Below the pieces are notes generated by a model that was not told the origin of the DNA, did no database searches, and saw nothing but the letters and a program-made list of their open reading frames with translations. From the NCBI RefSeq assembly GCF_027409185.1, contig NC_084469.1, positions 32,540,293 through 32,604,292 on the forward strand: a stretch of 64,000 nt of DNA, written 5' to 3'. This document shows positions 43,232 through 56,800 of the stretch, one piece after another; the first letter of the stretch is position 1, and each line of letters begins with the position of its first letter. This DNA comes from Cynocephalus volans. Taxonomy: Eukaryota; Chordata; Mammalia; Dermoptera; Cynocephalidae. The position numbers and the translations under genes are program-made.

Positions 43232-46200
43232 ATGCCAGGAATAAATCAACACTTTTCAATAACAACTCTTAATGTAAAAGGCTTAAATTCCCCAATCAAA
43301 AGACACAGACTGGCTGCCTGGATTAAAAAGGAGGACCCAACTATATGCTGCTTTCAAGAGAACCACCTCACCCATAAAGACTCACATAGACTAAGAGTGA
43401 AAGGATGGAAAAAGATTGACCATGCAAACAGAAAAGAAAAATGAGATGGAGTAGCTATTCTAATATCTGACAAAATAGACTTTAAACTAAAAACCATAAA
43501 AAGAGACAATGAGGGACACTACATAATGAGAAAAGGACTGATCCATCAAGAAGACATAACAATCATAAATATGTATGCACCCAATGTTGGAGCAGCCAGA
43601 TTTATAAAACAAACTCTATCAGACCTAAAGAAGGAAATAGACACTAATACCATAATAGCAGGGGACCTGAACACCCCACTGTCAATATTGGACAGATCAT
43701 CTAGGCAAAGAATCAGCAGAGAAACACAAGATCTAAACAATACTCTAGACCACTTGGACTTGGCAGATATCTAAAGAACATTCCATCCAGCAACCTCAGA
43801 ATATTCATTCTTCTGGGCCGAGCCCGTGGCGCACTTGGTAGAGTGCTGCGCTGGCAGTGCGGCGACGCTCCCGCCGCGGGTTCGGATCCTATATAGGACT
43901 GACCGGTGCACTCACTGGCTGAGTGCCGGTCACGAAAAAACGACAAAAAAAAAAAAAAAAAAAGAATATTCATTCTTCTCATCAGCACATGGATCATTCT
44001 CCAGGATAGACCACTTATTAGGTCACAAATCAAGTCTCAAAAAAGTTCAAAAAAATTGGAATTATCCCATGTATTTTCTCAAGCCACAATGGATTAAAAC
44101 TAGAAATCAATAACAAATGAAATTCTGGAAACTATACAAACACATGGAAATTAAACAGCATTCTACTTAATGACATATGAGTCCAAGAAGAAATCAAGCA
44201 GGAAATCAAAAAATTTATTGAAACTAATGAAAATAATGATACATCATACCAAAACCTGTGGGATACTGCAAAAGCAGTATTAAGGGGGAAATTTATCGCA
44301 TTAAACGCTCACCTCAGAAGAATGGAAAGATGGCAAGTGAACAACCTAACACTTCACCTTAAAGAACTAGAAAAAGAAGAACAATCCAAACCTAAAGTTA
44401 GCAGATGGAAAGAAATCCTTAAGATCAGAGCAGAACTTAATGAAATTGAAACCCAAAAAACAATACAAAAGATCAATGAATCAAAAAGTTGGTTTTTTGA
44501 AAAGAAAATAAAATTGACAAACCATTAGCATGGCTAACAAAAAAAAGAAGAGAGAAGATTCAAATAACAAAAATTAGAAATGAAAAAGGTGATATTACAA
44601 CTGATTCATCTGAAATACAAGGAATCATTCGAGACTACTATAAACAACTATATGCCAACATATTTGAAAATCTGGAGGAAATGGATAAATTTCTGGACAC
44701 ACACATGCTCCCAAAACTGAGCCATGAAGATGTAGAAAATCTGAACAGACCAATAACAATAAAGGAGATTGAAGTTGTTATCAGAAGGCTCCCAACAAAG
44801 AAAAGCCCAGGACCAGATGGATTCGCAGCAGAATTTTACCAAACATTCAAAGAGGAATTGACACCAATTCTTTACAAACTATTCCAAAAGATTGAAACAG
44901 ATGCAAATCTCCCAAACTTATTCTATGAAGCAAACATCATCCTGATACCAAAACCAGGTAAAGATATAACCAAAAAAGAAAACTACACGGTGATATCCTT
45001 GATGAATATAGACGCAAAATTCCTCACTAAAATACTAGCAAACAGAATACAGCAACACATACGTAAAATTATTCACCACGATGAAGTGGGATTCATCCCA
45101 AGTATCCAAGGTTGGTTCAACATATGCAAAACAATAAATGTGATACACCATATTAATAAAATCAAACACAAGGACCATATGATCATTTCTATAGATGGTG
45201 AAAAAGCATTTGATAAAATTCAACACTCATTCATGACAAAGACCCGCTATAAATTAGGTACAGATGGAAAGTATCTCAACATATTTAAAGCCATATATGA
45301 TAAACCCACTGCCAATTTCATCCTGAATGGGGAAAAGCTGAAAGCTTTTCCTTTAAGAACAGGAACTAGACAAGGATGCCCACTCTCACCACTCCTATTC
45401 AACATAGTTTTGGAAGTACTAGGCAGAGCAATCAGAGAAGAGAAGGAAATAAAGGGCATCCAGATTGGAAAAGATGAAGTCAAACTGTCCCTGTTTGCAG
45501 ATGACATGATCCTATATATCGAACAGCCTAAAGCCTCTACAAAAAAACTCTTGGAGTAGATAAATGATTTCAGCACAGTAGCAGGATACAAAATCAACAC
45601 ACAAAAATCAGTAGCATTTCTATTCTCCAATAGTGAACATGCAGAAAGAGAAATCAAGAAAGCCTGCCCATTTACAATAGCAACCAAAAAAATAAAATCC
45701 TTAGGAATTGAGTTAACCAAGGATGGGAAAAATCTCTATAATGAGAACTACAAAACACTGCTGAGAGAAATTAGAGAGGATACAAGAAGATGGAAAGATA
45801 TCCCATGCTCTTGGATTGGAAGAATCAACATAGTGAAAATGTCCATACTACCCAAAGTGATATACAAATTCAATGCAATCCCCATCAAAATTCCAATGAC
45901 ATTTTTCTCAGAAATGGAAAGAACTATCCAGACATTTATATGGAATAACAAAAGACCATGCATAGCCAAAGCAATGCTGAGCAAAAAAAATAAAGCTGGA
46001 GGCATAACACTACCAGACTTTAAACTATACTACAAAGCTATAATAAGCAAAACAGTATGGTACTGGCATAAAAACAGACACACTGATCAATGGAATAGAA
46101 TAGAGAATCCAGAAATCAACCCACACACCTACAGCCATCTGATCTTTGACAAAGGCACCAAGCCTATACACTGGGGAAGAGACTGCCTCTTTAGCCAATG

Positions 46201-47137
46201 GTGCTGTGAGAACTGGATATCAATATGCAGGAGAATGAAACTAGACCCATACCTTTCACCATACACTAAAGTCAACTCAAAATGGATTACAGATTTAAAT
46301 ATACACCCTGAAACAATAAAACTTCTTAAAGAAAGCATAGGAGAAACACTTCAGGAAATATTACTGGACATAGACTTCATGAATACGACCCCAAAAGCAC
46401 GGGCAACCAAAGGAAAAATTAACAAATGGGATTATGTCAAACTAAAGAGCTTCTGCACAGCAAAAGAATCAATTAACAGAGTTAAAAGACAACCAACAGA
46501 GTGGGAGAAAATATTTGCAAAATATACATCTGACAAAGGATTAATATCCAGAACATACAAGGAACTCAAACAACTTTACAAGAAAAAAACAAGCAACCCA
46601 ATTAAAAAATGGGCAAAAGAGCTAAGTAGGCATTTCTCTAAGGAAGATATACAAATGGCCAACAGACATATGAAAAAATGCTCAACATCACTCAGCATCC
46701 GGGAAATGCAAATTAAAACTACACTGAGATACCATCTCACCCCAGTTAGGATGGCTAAAATCCAAAAGACTCTGAATGATAAATGCTGGCGAGGTTGCAG
46801 AGAAAAAGGAACTCTCATACATTGTTGGTGGGACTGCAAAATGGTGCACCCTCTATGGAAAATGGTATGGAGGTTCCTCAAACAATTGCAGATAGATCTA
46901 CCGTATGACCCAGCAATCCCACTGCTGGGAATATACCCAGAGGAAAGGAAATCATCAAGTCGAAGGCATACCTGTTCCCCACTGTTCGTCGCAGCACTGT
47001 GTACTATAGCCAAGAGTTGGAACCAGCCCAAATATCCATCATCGGATGAGTGGATACAGAAAATGTGGTATATCTACACAATGGAATACTACTCAGCTAT
47101 AAAAACGAATGAAATACTGCCATTTGCAACAACATAG
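43232..47137 (+). pseudogene. L1 ORF2 (endonuclease and reverse transcriptase), disrupted
   Basis: The ATG at 43232 starts the AP-type endonuclease (ITTLNVKGLNSPIKRHR). Premature stops are at 43442-43444 (TGA) and 43772-43774 (TAA). A SINE lies at 43815-43963, and at least two frameshifts lie between 43980 and 44681. The reverse-transcriptase part is open from 44681 (with the FADD catalytic motif at about 45498) to a TAG at 45557-45559. It then runs in the same frame to 47137, including the Cys-rich end ([12 protein letters not shown]). The product would nick target DNA and copy L1 RNA; here it is inactive. Confidence 0.9.
43815..43963 (+). mobile_element. tRNA-Ile-like SINE (type B) in L1 ORF2
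   Basis: Forward type B with poly-A. The 16-bp duplication GAATATTCATTCTTCT is at 43799-43814 and 43964-43979. The youngest layer of this nest. Confidence 0.94.
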
Positions 47138-48287
47138 ATGGACCTTGAGAGAATTATATTAAGTGAAACAAGTCAGGCACAGAAAGAGAAATACCACATG
47201 TTCTCACTTATTGGTAGGAGCTAAAAATAAATAAATAAATTCACACACACACAGAAAAAATGCCAAGTGGGGGAAAGAAGACATAACAACTACAATTCCT
47301 TGAAGTTGATACGACAAGCAAACAGAAAGGATATTGTTGGGTGGGAGGGAGGAGAGGGAGGAGGGAGGGAGGTTTCGGTAATGGGCCACAATAATCAACC
47401 ACATTGTATATCCATAAAATAAAATTTAAAAAAAAAAACAAAAAGAAAAACCAAAACCCTGAGCTGCACAAAAAACCTTCCCTAGGGAAACTACAGCAAA
47501 GCAGCAATTTAGCTCAACCGCAGAGTTCAAGTACTGGTTCCCACAGGAAGTTCCCCAGTTTTAGAAGTAAGCAAAGGACAAAAAATTATTTCCAGCCCAG
47601 GCACACCACCAGTACCTTGGGACCTACCTGGGGACACAAGGCATGGATCTGGGGACTGGACCCCCCCTTCCACAACCAGGCACCCCACGTCAGCACCTCA
47701 CGGCTTGCCTGGGAACCCAAGGCATGGAGAAGGGAACTGGATCCCTCTCCCACAACCAGGCACACTGCCAGCACCAAGGAGCATGCCACAAACATCACCT
47801 CCATGTGGATGGCCCATCACAGCCACCACAATAACATGGCAGCTGCAAAAGCGGCTAGATGCTACAACCACCACACAGATGGTCCACCAGCCACTGGACT
47901 GCATTGACACAAGGAGAGACACTAGCAGAGATAAAGAAAAGAAGAGGATGTCTCTCTCCACAAAGCCCATTTCAGAGTGACAGAAGAAGCATCTGCTCTA
48001 TGATAATATTGGGGGACCTGATCATACCTCTCAGCATTGGACAGATCATCTAGGCAACAAATCAACAGAGTAACCATTATTCTTTCAGAAGGAGAGAAGA
48101 AATCTAGGGTAATTAGGCGGGTGGGGGGAGGGAGAAGGAGATGGGGAGAGATTGAACAAGGGGCATAAAGAATAATTATAGTAATATTGATTTGATCAAC
48201 ATGTCTCAATGTTGAACCCCCAAAATATGTATAATCAATTTTGATTCAATAAATAAAATAAATTTTTAAAAAAATTTTTTTCTTTAG

Positions 48288-49863
48288 GCTTCCAGTCAAA
48301 ATGGTGGAATAGACGGTCCCCAGCGTCACTCTCTCCCACAAATCAACCAATTTACAACTATTAAAAAGCAACAACATCCAAGCTGGGGCCCCTAGAGCTC
48401 AGGGGAAGAGGAGGAGAGACCTACAGAGTGCATGAAGTCAGGAGAAGCCACAATGAGAGGAAGAAAAAACCACTCTGGCTGTTTTGTGCCCCAGCCACTT
48501 CCAGGCCAGAGTTGCTGAGCACATGGAGCAGGAGCCAGCAAAAGCCACAGCTGTGTCCTTCATATGAAGCTGCTTGGAGCTGACAGAGGAGAAGAGGGCC
48601 TTGGTGGCCCCCAGGCCAACAAGACCACTAATTGGGTTCCCATGGACCCACATAGGAGCGAAGAGCCACAACAACTGAAAAAAAAGGAGCCACTCATAGG
48701 CTGGTGAGTCATCGCACAGGACTGGTGCATGGCCTGTCCCGGGGAAGCGTTTGGAGCATGGGTAGTTGGGGAGACAGGCCCACTGGGACATAGTATGGAC
48801 AACTGATCTGCACCCCAATCAGCATAGGACCACTCAGAGGAGACTGGTCAGGAATATAGAATTGCATGGGGTACAGTTTGATAAAAAGACTGAGGCCCAA
48901 ACCAGAGCTTCTACACAACCCAGCTGTACCATATATCACTAGACCTGGAAGTACCTATAAAGTCAACCATTAAAATCTGAGCTAGACAAAAAGCCTTCCA
49001 TAGGGAATCAGCAGCAAAGCAGCAATTAAGCTCAATCACAGAACTCAAGTACTGGTCCCCAGAGGAAGTTCCCCCATTTTAGAAGTAAGCAAAGGACAAC
49101 AAATTAGTTCCAGTGCAGAGTTTAAGTCGTGGGAACAGCAAATAATCCAACAGAGAACTGAAAGAAAAAACAAAGTACTAGCAACCAGAGACAAAGCTTG
49201 ATATTAAGTAATAGATATCTAATTTCACCAAAGAACACCTATAACACCTAGAAGGACTGCAAGTCCCCTGGACTACCAAGCCAGAAAGTAGGCTCAAACA
49301 TGCCCCCTGACACCCATAACCAGTCCTGAGGGTGGGAGACGAGGGCCTCGGCCACACCCCCCTGACACACACAACCACCCCAGTGATGACCACCAAGCTA
49401 CTGCAGGAAGTGCTGCAGCTCTCCCAAGCTGGGACCTTGGCCACGCCCCCCTTGACACCCACAACGCACCCAGCAGTGACCATCAGCCACCACAGGAAGT
49501 GCCCTGGGCTCTCCAGAGCCAGGGCAGAGGAGGGCCAAGCACCTCGGCCATGCCCCCTGATGTGCAACCAGTCCAGTGATGACCACCAAGCTGCAGCAAG
49601 AAGGGCCCTGGGTTTCTGAACTGGGGTGCTGAGGGGCAAGGGCTTTTGCCACATCCTTCAACATCTGCACCCAGCCCAGCAATTACCAAGCCACTGCTGG
49701 AAGCCTCCTGGTCTCAAATGCGGAGGGTGCCACAGGCCTCAATCCCACCCCTCCTCCTTCCTCCCTCTTCTATCACATTTCCTTCCCCTTTCTCTTCTCC
49801 CCCTCTGTCCCAACTGCTCTGCAACAACATCCTAGAATGTAGAAAAAATATATTAATAAAATT
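48288..49863 (+). mobile_element. Composite L1-VNTR element, copy 3
   Basis: The head 48289-48380 again matches L1 5' DNA, the body matches copies 1 and 2, and about five VNTR-like units run from 49260 to 49740. This copy ends at CAACAACATCCTAGAATGT plus A-rich tail, lacking the ORF2-like part and G-rich tail of copies 1 and 2. It is preceded directly by the poly-A of copy 2 and a TTTTCTTTAG target. Confidence 0.8.
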
Positions 49864-51634
49864 ACATTTTCTTTAAGAATAAATAAATAAAACAAAGGTT
49901 GCTACTGAGGAAAATAAATAAATAAATATTTTCTTTAAACTTACATCCAGTTTTGTAACCAGATTTATAAAAATTATTCAGACTTATGCCAAGACTTCCC
50001 ATTTTGAGGTTTTCATTTTACTTCATCTCTCCGTGAGCTAACATTATTTCAAAAAAAAGGAAGAGACACAGTGGTATTTGTAAATCAAAACATTCTCAGA
50101 AATGTAATTCTATTGCCCTTTGCACATAAAAATCAACTTGGACATGTGCACAGTAAGTGAGTGGTAAGTTTTTTGTTGTTGATATAGAGACAAGCTTTAC
50201 TCCTTTGTTTTCTGGCATTTAGTATTGCAGGGAAGTCTCTGGCCAGACCAACTTTTGCTCCTTTCTAAGTAGCCCTTTTAATTCTGCCTAGATGTATTTC
50301 ATCAGGATGCATCTAGGATCAATTGACTTTTAACATTTTACCTGAGAACAGTATACCTTTCAACCTGCTAACCCGAGTGGATCTAAGCTCAGTGAAGTGT
50401 TATCCTAGTGAAGATGTTTTAACTGCAGCGTCACCTCTGCCGGCTCTGTTCTTCTCTTTGGGAGCAGCCAGTTTCCTTACCCTAAATCTGTGTTCTCTCC
50501 CATCATCTATTATTTTCCCTCCCACTCTTTTCATTGCCCATCCTTTTTTCTCATCTTTTGGTCCTTTTCCTCTGAATTTGAGAGTTTTCTCAAGTTTGTC
50601 GTCTGTGTCCCTCATTCACTTTTCCCCAGTTTCAATTCTACTCTTTAGCGCTTCCTAATTCTCCTTGTGCATGTTGAGTTTCTGAGCAATTCTCTCTTCT
50701 CTCTCTCAAATACATGCTAGCACCTTTTCATCTCACCCTTTTCTTTTTTAAGGCACTCTGCTCTTCCTTCCAGGAGAATTCTAGTGATGTCACCAAAAAC
50801 CTTCCTGAAAAAATCCTACAGTAAATATTTCTCCAGAGCTCTGTCTCTTTCTTTCAGTCTTTGGGACGATGTGCCCCTTCCCTTGTTTGGAGAAAAATTT
50901 TCAGAATTCCTATATTGTCCCTATAGTGTTAACATTATTATTATTTCATCCATACAGAGTTGTATAAAACTAACATAACGAGTACGTGTGGACCATCCCA
51001 CACACACAGCTTTTTTTTCTCTTTACTTATCTTCAAAAAAAAAGTACCATTTCTCAGACTCAATATTGATCAGCTTGTGGACAAATACACAGCTTGTTCT
51101 TGGCCCCACTCTCTGTGCATTGGGACAGTGGCTGGATCCCCTCTTCAGGACTACAGTAAGAAGGCTCACTATTCAGGGCATGACATTTGCTCGGTAGTTC
51201 ACCATTAGCACTGGTGATCCAACAGTACCTCCCACCATCGCCTCCATGAGGACCCAGACTCTCTGTCGCCACTTCCCAGTCCTCAAGCTTCTTCCTCCTG
51301 CACTGTTTCAGAATAACTGCTCTCTACAAAATTTCCCTAATGGGCTTCTGCTCATTTATGGTTTCAGTTTCCTCGTGGCCTTTGCTCACTCTCTCCTTTC
51401 GTACATCTCTCAGTTTGGGGCCACCCTACATTCTGATGATTCTCTTAGGTTGTCTCACAGACAAATTTCCCATGAATGAAGAGCCAACCATTGATCAGCC
51501 ATCATTCAGTCACAGTCCTTCTGTGGTCAGAGCTCTCACCTCAAGCAACCTTATAGATCTCTGGCTACATGTCTGCCTTTGGGTCAGCTATTCATTCCTC
51601 CATCAATCAGCTGTGGCCTGAATAATAGGGTCTG
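49864..51634. other. Intergenic sequence, nothing recognised
   Basis: The first 75 bp are A/T-rich, with two more copies of the TATTTTCTTTA target motif (about 49865 and 49927). Beyond that the sequence is unremarkable, with short closed frames and no repeat I can name. Confidence 0.5.
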
Positions 51635-51995
51635 TGTCAGGCAGCTATTGCTGTGTAACAAAAAAAACCCCCACAAAGTCTTAGTGAATTACAAATATAT
51701 GCATTTATTTCATTCACACGTGTATGGGTTGCTTGGAGGTCAGCTGATCTAGGCTGGGATCCAATCTGGGACTTTTCCTTGATCTTACACCTTCCTTTTT
51801 CCAGTGGGTTAACACAGGCATGTTCTCCTCATAGCAATAATAGTGGCAAGTGGCAATATGCAATGCCTCTTAAGGCCAACGCTCAAAACTGGGGTATTGT
51901 CACTTCTGCCCATATTCCATTCTGCCCATATGGTGAGAGGTACATTCTATCTCTAGTGGGAGGGACTACAAAAATAGCATAGCAAAGAACATGAA
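51635..51995 (+). repeat. Old DNA-transposon or LTR-type repeat, family uncertain
   Basis: Starts CAGGCAGCTATTGCTGTGTAACA, followed by CTTAGTGAATTACAAATAT and GGTCAGCTGATCTAGGCTGG, a layout seen in a common mammalian interspersed repeat. I cannot name it with certainty. Confidence 0.5.
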
Positions 51996-52599
51996 CACGG
52001 GGAGGACTGGAGAACTGGAACAAATAGTCCCATTTTTACGGCAGGATCATGTGGTCATATCATAGGCTTTACACGTGGTAAACTGTCTGCACAGAACCTC
52101 TCAAAGGAAGCTGCACAGATGATGACAGGCAGTCTGTGGCTTCTCAGAAACAGCAAGTGACAAGTTAAAGGATACTTCTGCAATACTTAAAAGTAACCAC
52201 TACCACTACTAGGATTTGAAACACTCCTTCTAAAACACAGGAGAATGTTACAAATTATAAAGAAAAGGGACAGAAAAACATCAGAAGCAACATGGAAATA
52301 TTTTTTAAAGCATTAAACAACCCAACATATGCAAACCCAATTTATCAGTTATCACAATAACTGTCCATGAATCAGAGGCAAACAGCTGGGGGAGGTTCAG
52401 AGTATTTTCTTTTTTCAGGCATCCTCTGATTCGAGAGGTAAATTCTTCACATATTTTTCCTCAATCCAGCTCCTCTGTCTTATGATTAGTAGGGATTCCT
52501 CCCAGATTCTGGCATCAATTTTGAGTGGTAAGTTCTCTCCGTTTTCTACGTCTCTGTAGTGGTTTGAGTGGGCTACTGGGAGAAGCTACATCTGAGGTC

Positions 52600-52850
52600 A
52601 CTGGCTGGGCACCACTTTCCGTGTGACATCCTCATCACGTGCCCTTTGAAGTCCTGCAGCACTTCCTGCTACCCTCATCTCTTCCAAGGCACTGCTCCAT
52701 CCTACTTGGGCTCGGGTTAACTCTGCAGGAGCCTTCACTCTCCTGTTTACTCCTGAGACTCACATCTGGGTCTCAGTCATACAACCGAATCCCTACAGTA
52801 TCCAGCACAAGGCTCTGTCCATAGCAAGAACTTAATGAATGAATCTCTGT
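52600..52850 (+). repeat. L2 3' end fragment
   Basis: Ends GTATCCAGCACAAGGCTC... AACTTAATGAATGAATC, the usual L2 tail. 52000-52600 and 52850-53430 show no gene or named repeat. Confidence 0.5.
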
Positions 52851-53429
52851 GTCAGAAAAGACTCTTCACAAGGTGGTTGAGAGAAACACAATTCAAACAG
52901 GTTCACATAGTCAAAACTTTCCAAAGAACGATCGGGCTTCAGGCATAGCTGGATCTGCAAATTCAAACAATGTCATCCAGACTTAGTCTCTTCCCATCTC
53001 TTGATTGTTCTTCCCTCTGGATTGACTTCCCTCTAGAACAGGTCGCCCTCCTTTGTGGTGACAACAGGCCACCAGCAACTTCAGCACCCCAACAAAAACA
53101 AGTTCTTTGACCTCAGAATACCAACAACAACAACAACAGCAAAAAACCCTGAATTTGACTCTCATGGGACTGGCTTGGATCACATGGCCATTGCTGAATC
53201 ACACACTGAGTCAGAGGGATGAAATGCTCTAATCAATCAGGCCTTGGTCTCGAACCCACCCTGAGAAACAGGTCGTGGCTTCAACAGGAGGAGGATTCAA
53301 TAAACAAAGAATGAAAAGGAATGAAAGGACAAGGAAAGGCCACCCTCGTCTTTCTACTTTCTCTCTAGGAAGAACTCTCCCTGTTGGACTAATGGTGACG
53401 ATGAGGCCACCACACATCTGCTTAGAGCT

Positions 53430-53600
53430 TCTTACTTTACAAAATCCTTCCCACATTGTTGCATTTAATCCTCACAACCAGCCCACAAGGCAAGTGGCAA
53501 CATTATACTCTTTACACAGATGAGGCAACTGAGACCATGGCATTAAGGGACTTGGCTAAGTCACAAAGCAGGTAAGGAACCAGCAGAGGGGCTGTGGAGA
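53430..53600 (-). repeat. MIR SINE upstream of TM4SF5
   Basis: Reverse MIR core: TTTAATCCTCACAACCAGCC, ACAGATGAGGCAACTGAGAC, GTCACAAAGCAGGTAAGGAACC. Confidence 0.75.
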
Positions 53601-53857
53601 GGTGTGTGCAGAAAGGACAAAGGCACTGACTCCAGGCAACTTCCTTTGTGTGTCAAGCTCCCCCACGACATCCTCCCCGTCACCTCACAGGCTGCAGCCC
53701 CTCCGCCTCCTCCTCGGTACCTGCGTCCTGTGCCTCTCGCCCTTATCATTCTGATCATGCCAGTTTCTGCCACACCTCTTCCCCGACCTTTGCTCCCCTG
53801 GACCTGAGAACCTCCAGCTTGCTTTCACTTACTGCCTGTCCTTCCCAGCATCCTGCC

Positions 53858-56800
53858 ATGTGCACAGGAAAGTGTGCCCGCTGTGTAGGGCTCTCCCTCA
53901 TCCCCCTCTCCCTGGTCTGCATCCTGGCCAACACCCTCCTGCTGGTGCCTAATGGGAAGACCACCTGGACCAAGGAGAACCTCACCTCGCAAGTCTGGTA
54001 CATGGCTGGCTTCATCGGCGGGGGCCTGATGGTGAGGGAGCAGGGGCCGGGGCCGGGGCCGGGGCACCACTCTAAGGGGTTCTGAACAGTAGGGAGAGGA
54101 AGAGAGGGAAAAGGACAGTTATCTGGGAAGGGATAGCAATGGCATGGTGGGGACAGCTAGGAGCTGGCCAACCTGCCCCCTACACGCTGACAATCCTGGA
54201 AGAACCCCAGGATCCTGAGCTGAATGTCTGAGGGGAACGGGAGGGAAGGGAGCCTCACTGCTCCCAACAGCTTCCCTTCTAGATAGGCAGCATGTCCTTC
54301 CTGCCCTTCCCCACCCCCACTGTTGTACAAATGCTGGAAACACCTCACTACAAGGGTCAAGGCAGAAGCAGCGGCTGGCTGTGTGCAAGGTTATTCAGGG
54401 CACGGTAACAATAGGCATGGGGGGAGGGGTGCAGTGGAAATATCTGGAGCCAGGGAGTGACATCACAGATCGGTCACTCTACCTATCAGCTCAGTGTTCC
54501 CCTCCACTGCCTCCACCTGTCTGGATGTCCACTCTGGGCTGGGAGCTAAGGACGAACTCAGAACCTAGGTCAGTAAGGCAGAGAAGGTGCCCCAAATCCT
54601 CCTAGAGACCAGGATGAGTCAGAAGAAGTGGGAGAAGGGGAGACCCAGATATCTTGGACTTCCTAATACCCATCCTCCAACTTCCTCCCCATTTAGAGGA
54701 ACTTTTGGATGTTCAACCTAGTTTAACATCTTCATAGGAGAAAGACAAAATATCTACCCAGCACAGTTCCCCACTTCTTAGGATGGTTAACTAATGATAT
54801 TCTCCAGGACAGGTCTCACCTTTGTCCCTTTTGCTGGTCACACCTCTATTAGCTAAATGGGGATAGCTCTCCTTTGACCAACAAATCCCCTCTTACCCTC
54901 TGGGGTCTTCCCTCCTACTCCCTTCCTCCTGCATGGATTCATGGCTGTTGGACTCCATCCATCTGACCTCTCTCTCTCTGAGATGTCACACTCCTCCCAG
55001 ACTTACACACTTACCCAGTGTCACATCATGCCCCTTCTCCAGCCTAAACCATCCCCACCTGCCCACAGTCTTCCACCCAATCTAACCAGCCTGCTTCAAA
55101 GGAGAGCTCTGAGGCTGCCCTCTCAACATAATCATTCACAGCTGCCTTCCTTCCACCTCTGTGCCCAGAGTCACTCTCAAGAAGGACCACACTATGCCAC
55201 AGGGACACAGACAAGGTCTCTGCTCCCCTTGAAGCTTGTATTTCCATTGGTGAGGCAAACAGAATCAAAGAAGCAAGACTGTAAGCCCCATGAGAATAAG
55301 GACTGCCTGTTTTATTGGCTGCTGTGCCCAGTGTCTAGACCAGTGCCTTGCACTTAACAGGCACTCGATTAATAGTGGCTGAATAAATGAAGCAAATAAA
55401 CAGGCAAGAAAATTTCAGATAGGAGTTGGTACCATCCAAAAAATAAAGCAGAGTTCTACCATAAAGAGCTCCTATGGCAAGGTGAGGGGGTACTTTTTAT
55501 AGCATTTTCAGAGAATGCCTGCATGAAGTGATGTCTGAACTGAGATCCACACAACAAAAAGAAGGTGTGAGCGCTGCAAACAGACAGCCGGTGCAGCTGA
55601 GGTTTAATGAGATGAGGTCTGAGGTGAGTAGAGGCCAGATTGTACATCCTTGAAAGCCACAGTGAATAATTTAAATTTTATTTTAAGTACAACAGAAAAC
55701 TACTGAAGGACTTTTAAACTTTTTTTTTTTTTTAAAGATGACCAGTAAGGGGATCTTAACCCTTGACTTGGTGTTGTCAGCACCACGCTCAGCCACTGAG
55801 CTAACCAGCCATCCCTATATAGGGATCCGAACCCGTGGCCTTGGTGTTACCAGTACCGCACTCTCTCGAGTGAGCCACGAGCCAGCCCCTAAACTTTTTT
55901 TTTTTTTAAATATTTTAAAACTTTTAAAAAGTTTTTTATTTCAGCCATACAGACTAGTGTCCAGATCCTTAGTATACACAGCTTGATGAATTTTTACAAA
56001 GTGAGCACACCCACTGAACCCAAAAACAAGAAACAAGTACCCTGAACCCAAAACAAGAAACAGATCATTACCAGAATCCCAGACACACCTCTCGCCAGGC
56101 ACTACCCTCCATCAACAAGGGAAACCACTATCCTGTCTTTTAACCCCGTAGACTAGTTTGGCCTGTTTAGTACTTCATATAAATGGAATCATACAGTGTG
56201 TGCTCCTTGTGCGTGACTGCTTGAGCACAATACTACATTTGTGAGAGCCATCCATATTATTATGTGAAGCAGTAGTTTTTTTATTTCTTGTGCATTCCAT
56301 TGTATAAATATACCTCAATCTATTTAAACATTCTACTGCTGATGGACATTTGGATAGTTCCCAATTTGGATTTATTGCAAATAATGCTGCTATAAATATT
56401 CTTGTAGATGTCTTTAAGTGAATAGACATGTGTGTTTTTGTTGTTTACCCAGGAGTAAAATTGCTGATTCTTAAGGTGTGCAAATATTCAGTGCCAATAG
56501 ATACTGCCAAACAGTTTTCCGAAGTTCTTGTACCAATTTCATTCCCATCAGCACAATGTGACAGTTCTTGTTGTTCCACGCCCCACTGGATTTAAGAAGA
56601 TCCCTCTGGCCATTGTGTGGAGAATGGATAATAGGATGTCAGCAATTGATGCAGAAAGCCCAGACTGAGGTCACTGTAATTGTCCAGGAGAGATGATAGT
56701 GGCTTGGACTAGGCCAGTGGCCATGGAGGTGGAGAAAAGTGAGCAGATCGGAGCTATAAACTCATTGTTTCCTCCTGTGTTTATGATGCCCCTTTTCTTG

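Larger units (their letters stand above)
41098..47453 (+). mobile_element. Full-length L1 (LINE-1), disabled
   Basis: About 6.36 kb: 5' UTR 41098-42058, ORF1 42059-43041, ORF2 43232-47137, 3' UTR with a G-rich tract (47338-47373), and poly-A. Perfect 15-bp duplication AAACCCTGAGCTGCA (41083-41097, 47454-47468). Both frames are broken and a SINE sits in ORF2, so it cannot make intact proteins. The low number of lesions suggests a fairly young copy. Confidence 0.93.
40381..48275 (+). mobile_element. Composite L1-VNTR-L1 element, copy 2, split by full-length L1
   Basis: The left part 40381-41097 has the same head and body as copy 1. The right part 47454-48275 resumes at the same CCCTGAGCTGC and continues through a shortened repeat region, the CCACCACAATAAC stretch, the ORF2-like piece (48003-48070) and the poly-A tail. 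The L1 between is a later insertion with a 15-bp duplication. The outer target duplication AAATATTTTCTTTA is at 40366-40379 and, after further insertions, 49924-49937. Confidence 0.82.

Noticed and set aside
54381-54605. 74-codon frame in TM4SF5 intron 1 as an alternative exon
   Set aside because: No splice-site support in the right phase and no similarity to the L6 family. The normal exons 1 and 2 join in frame without it.
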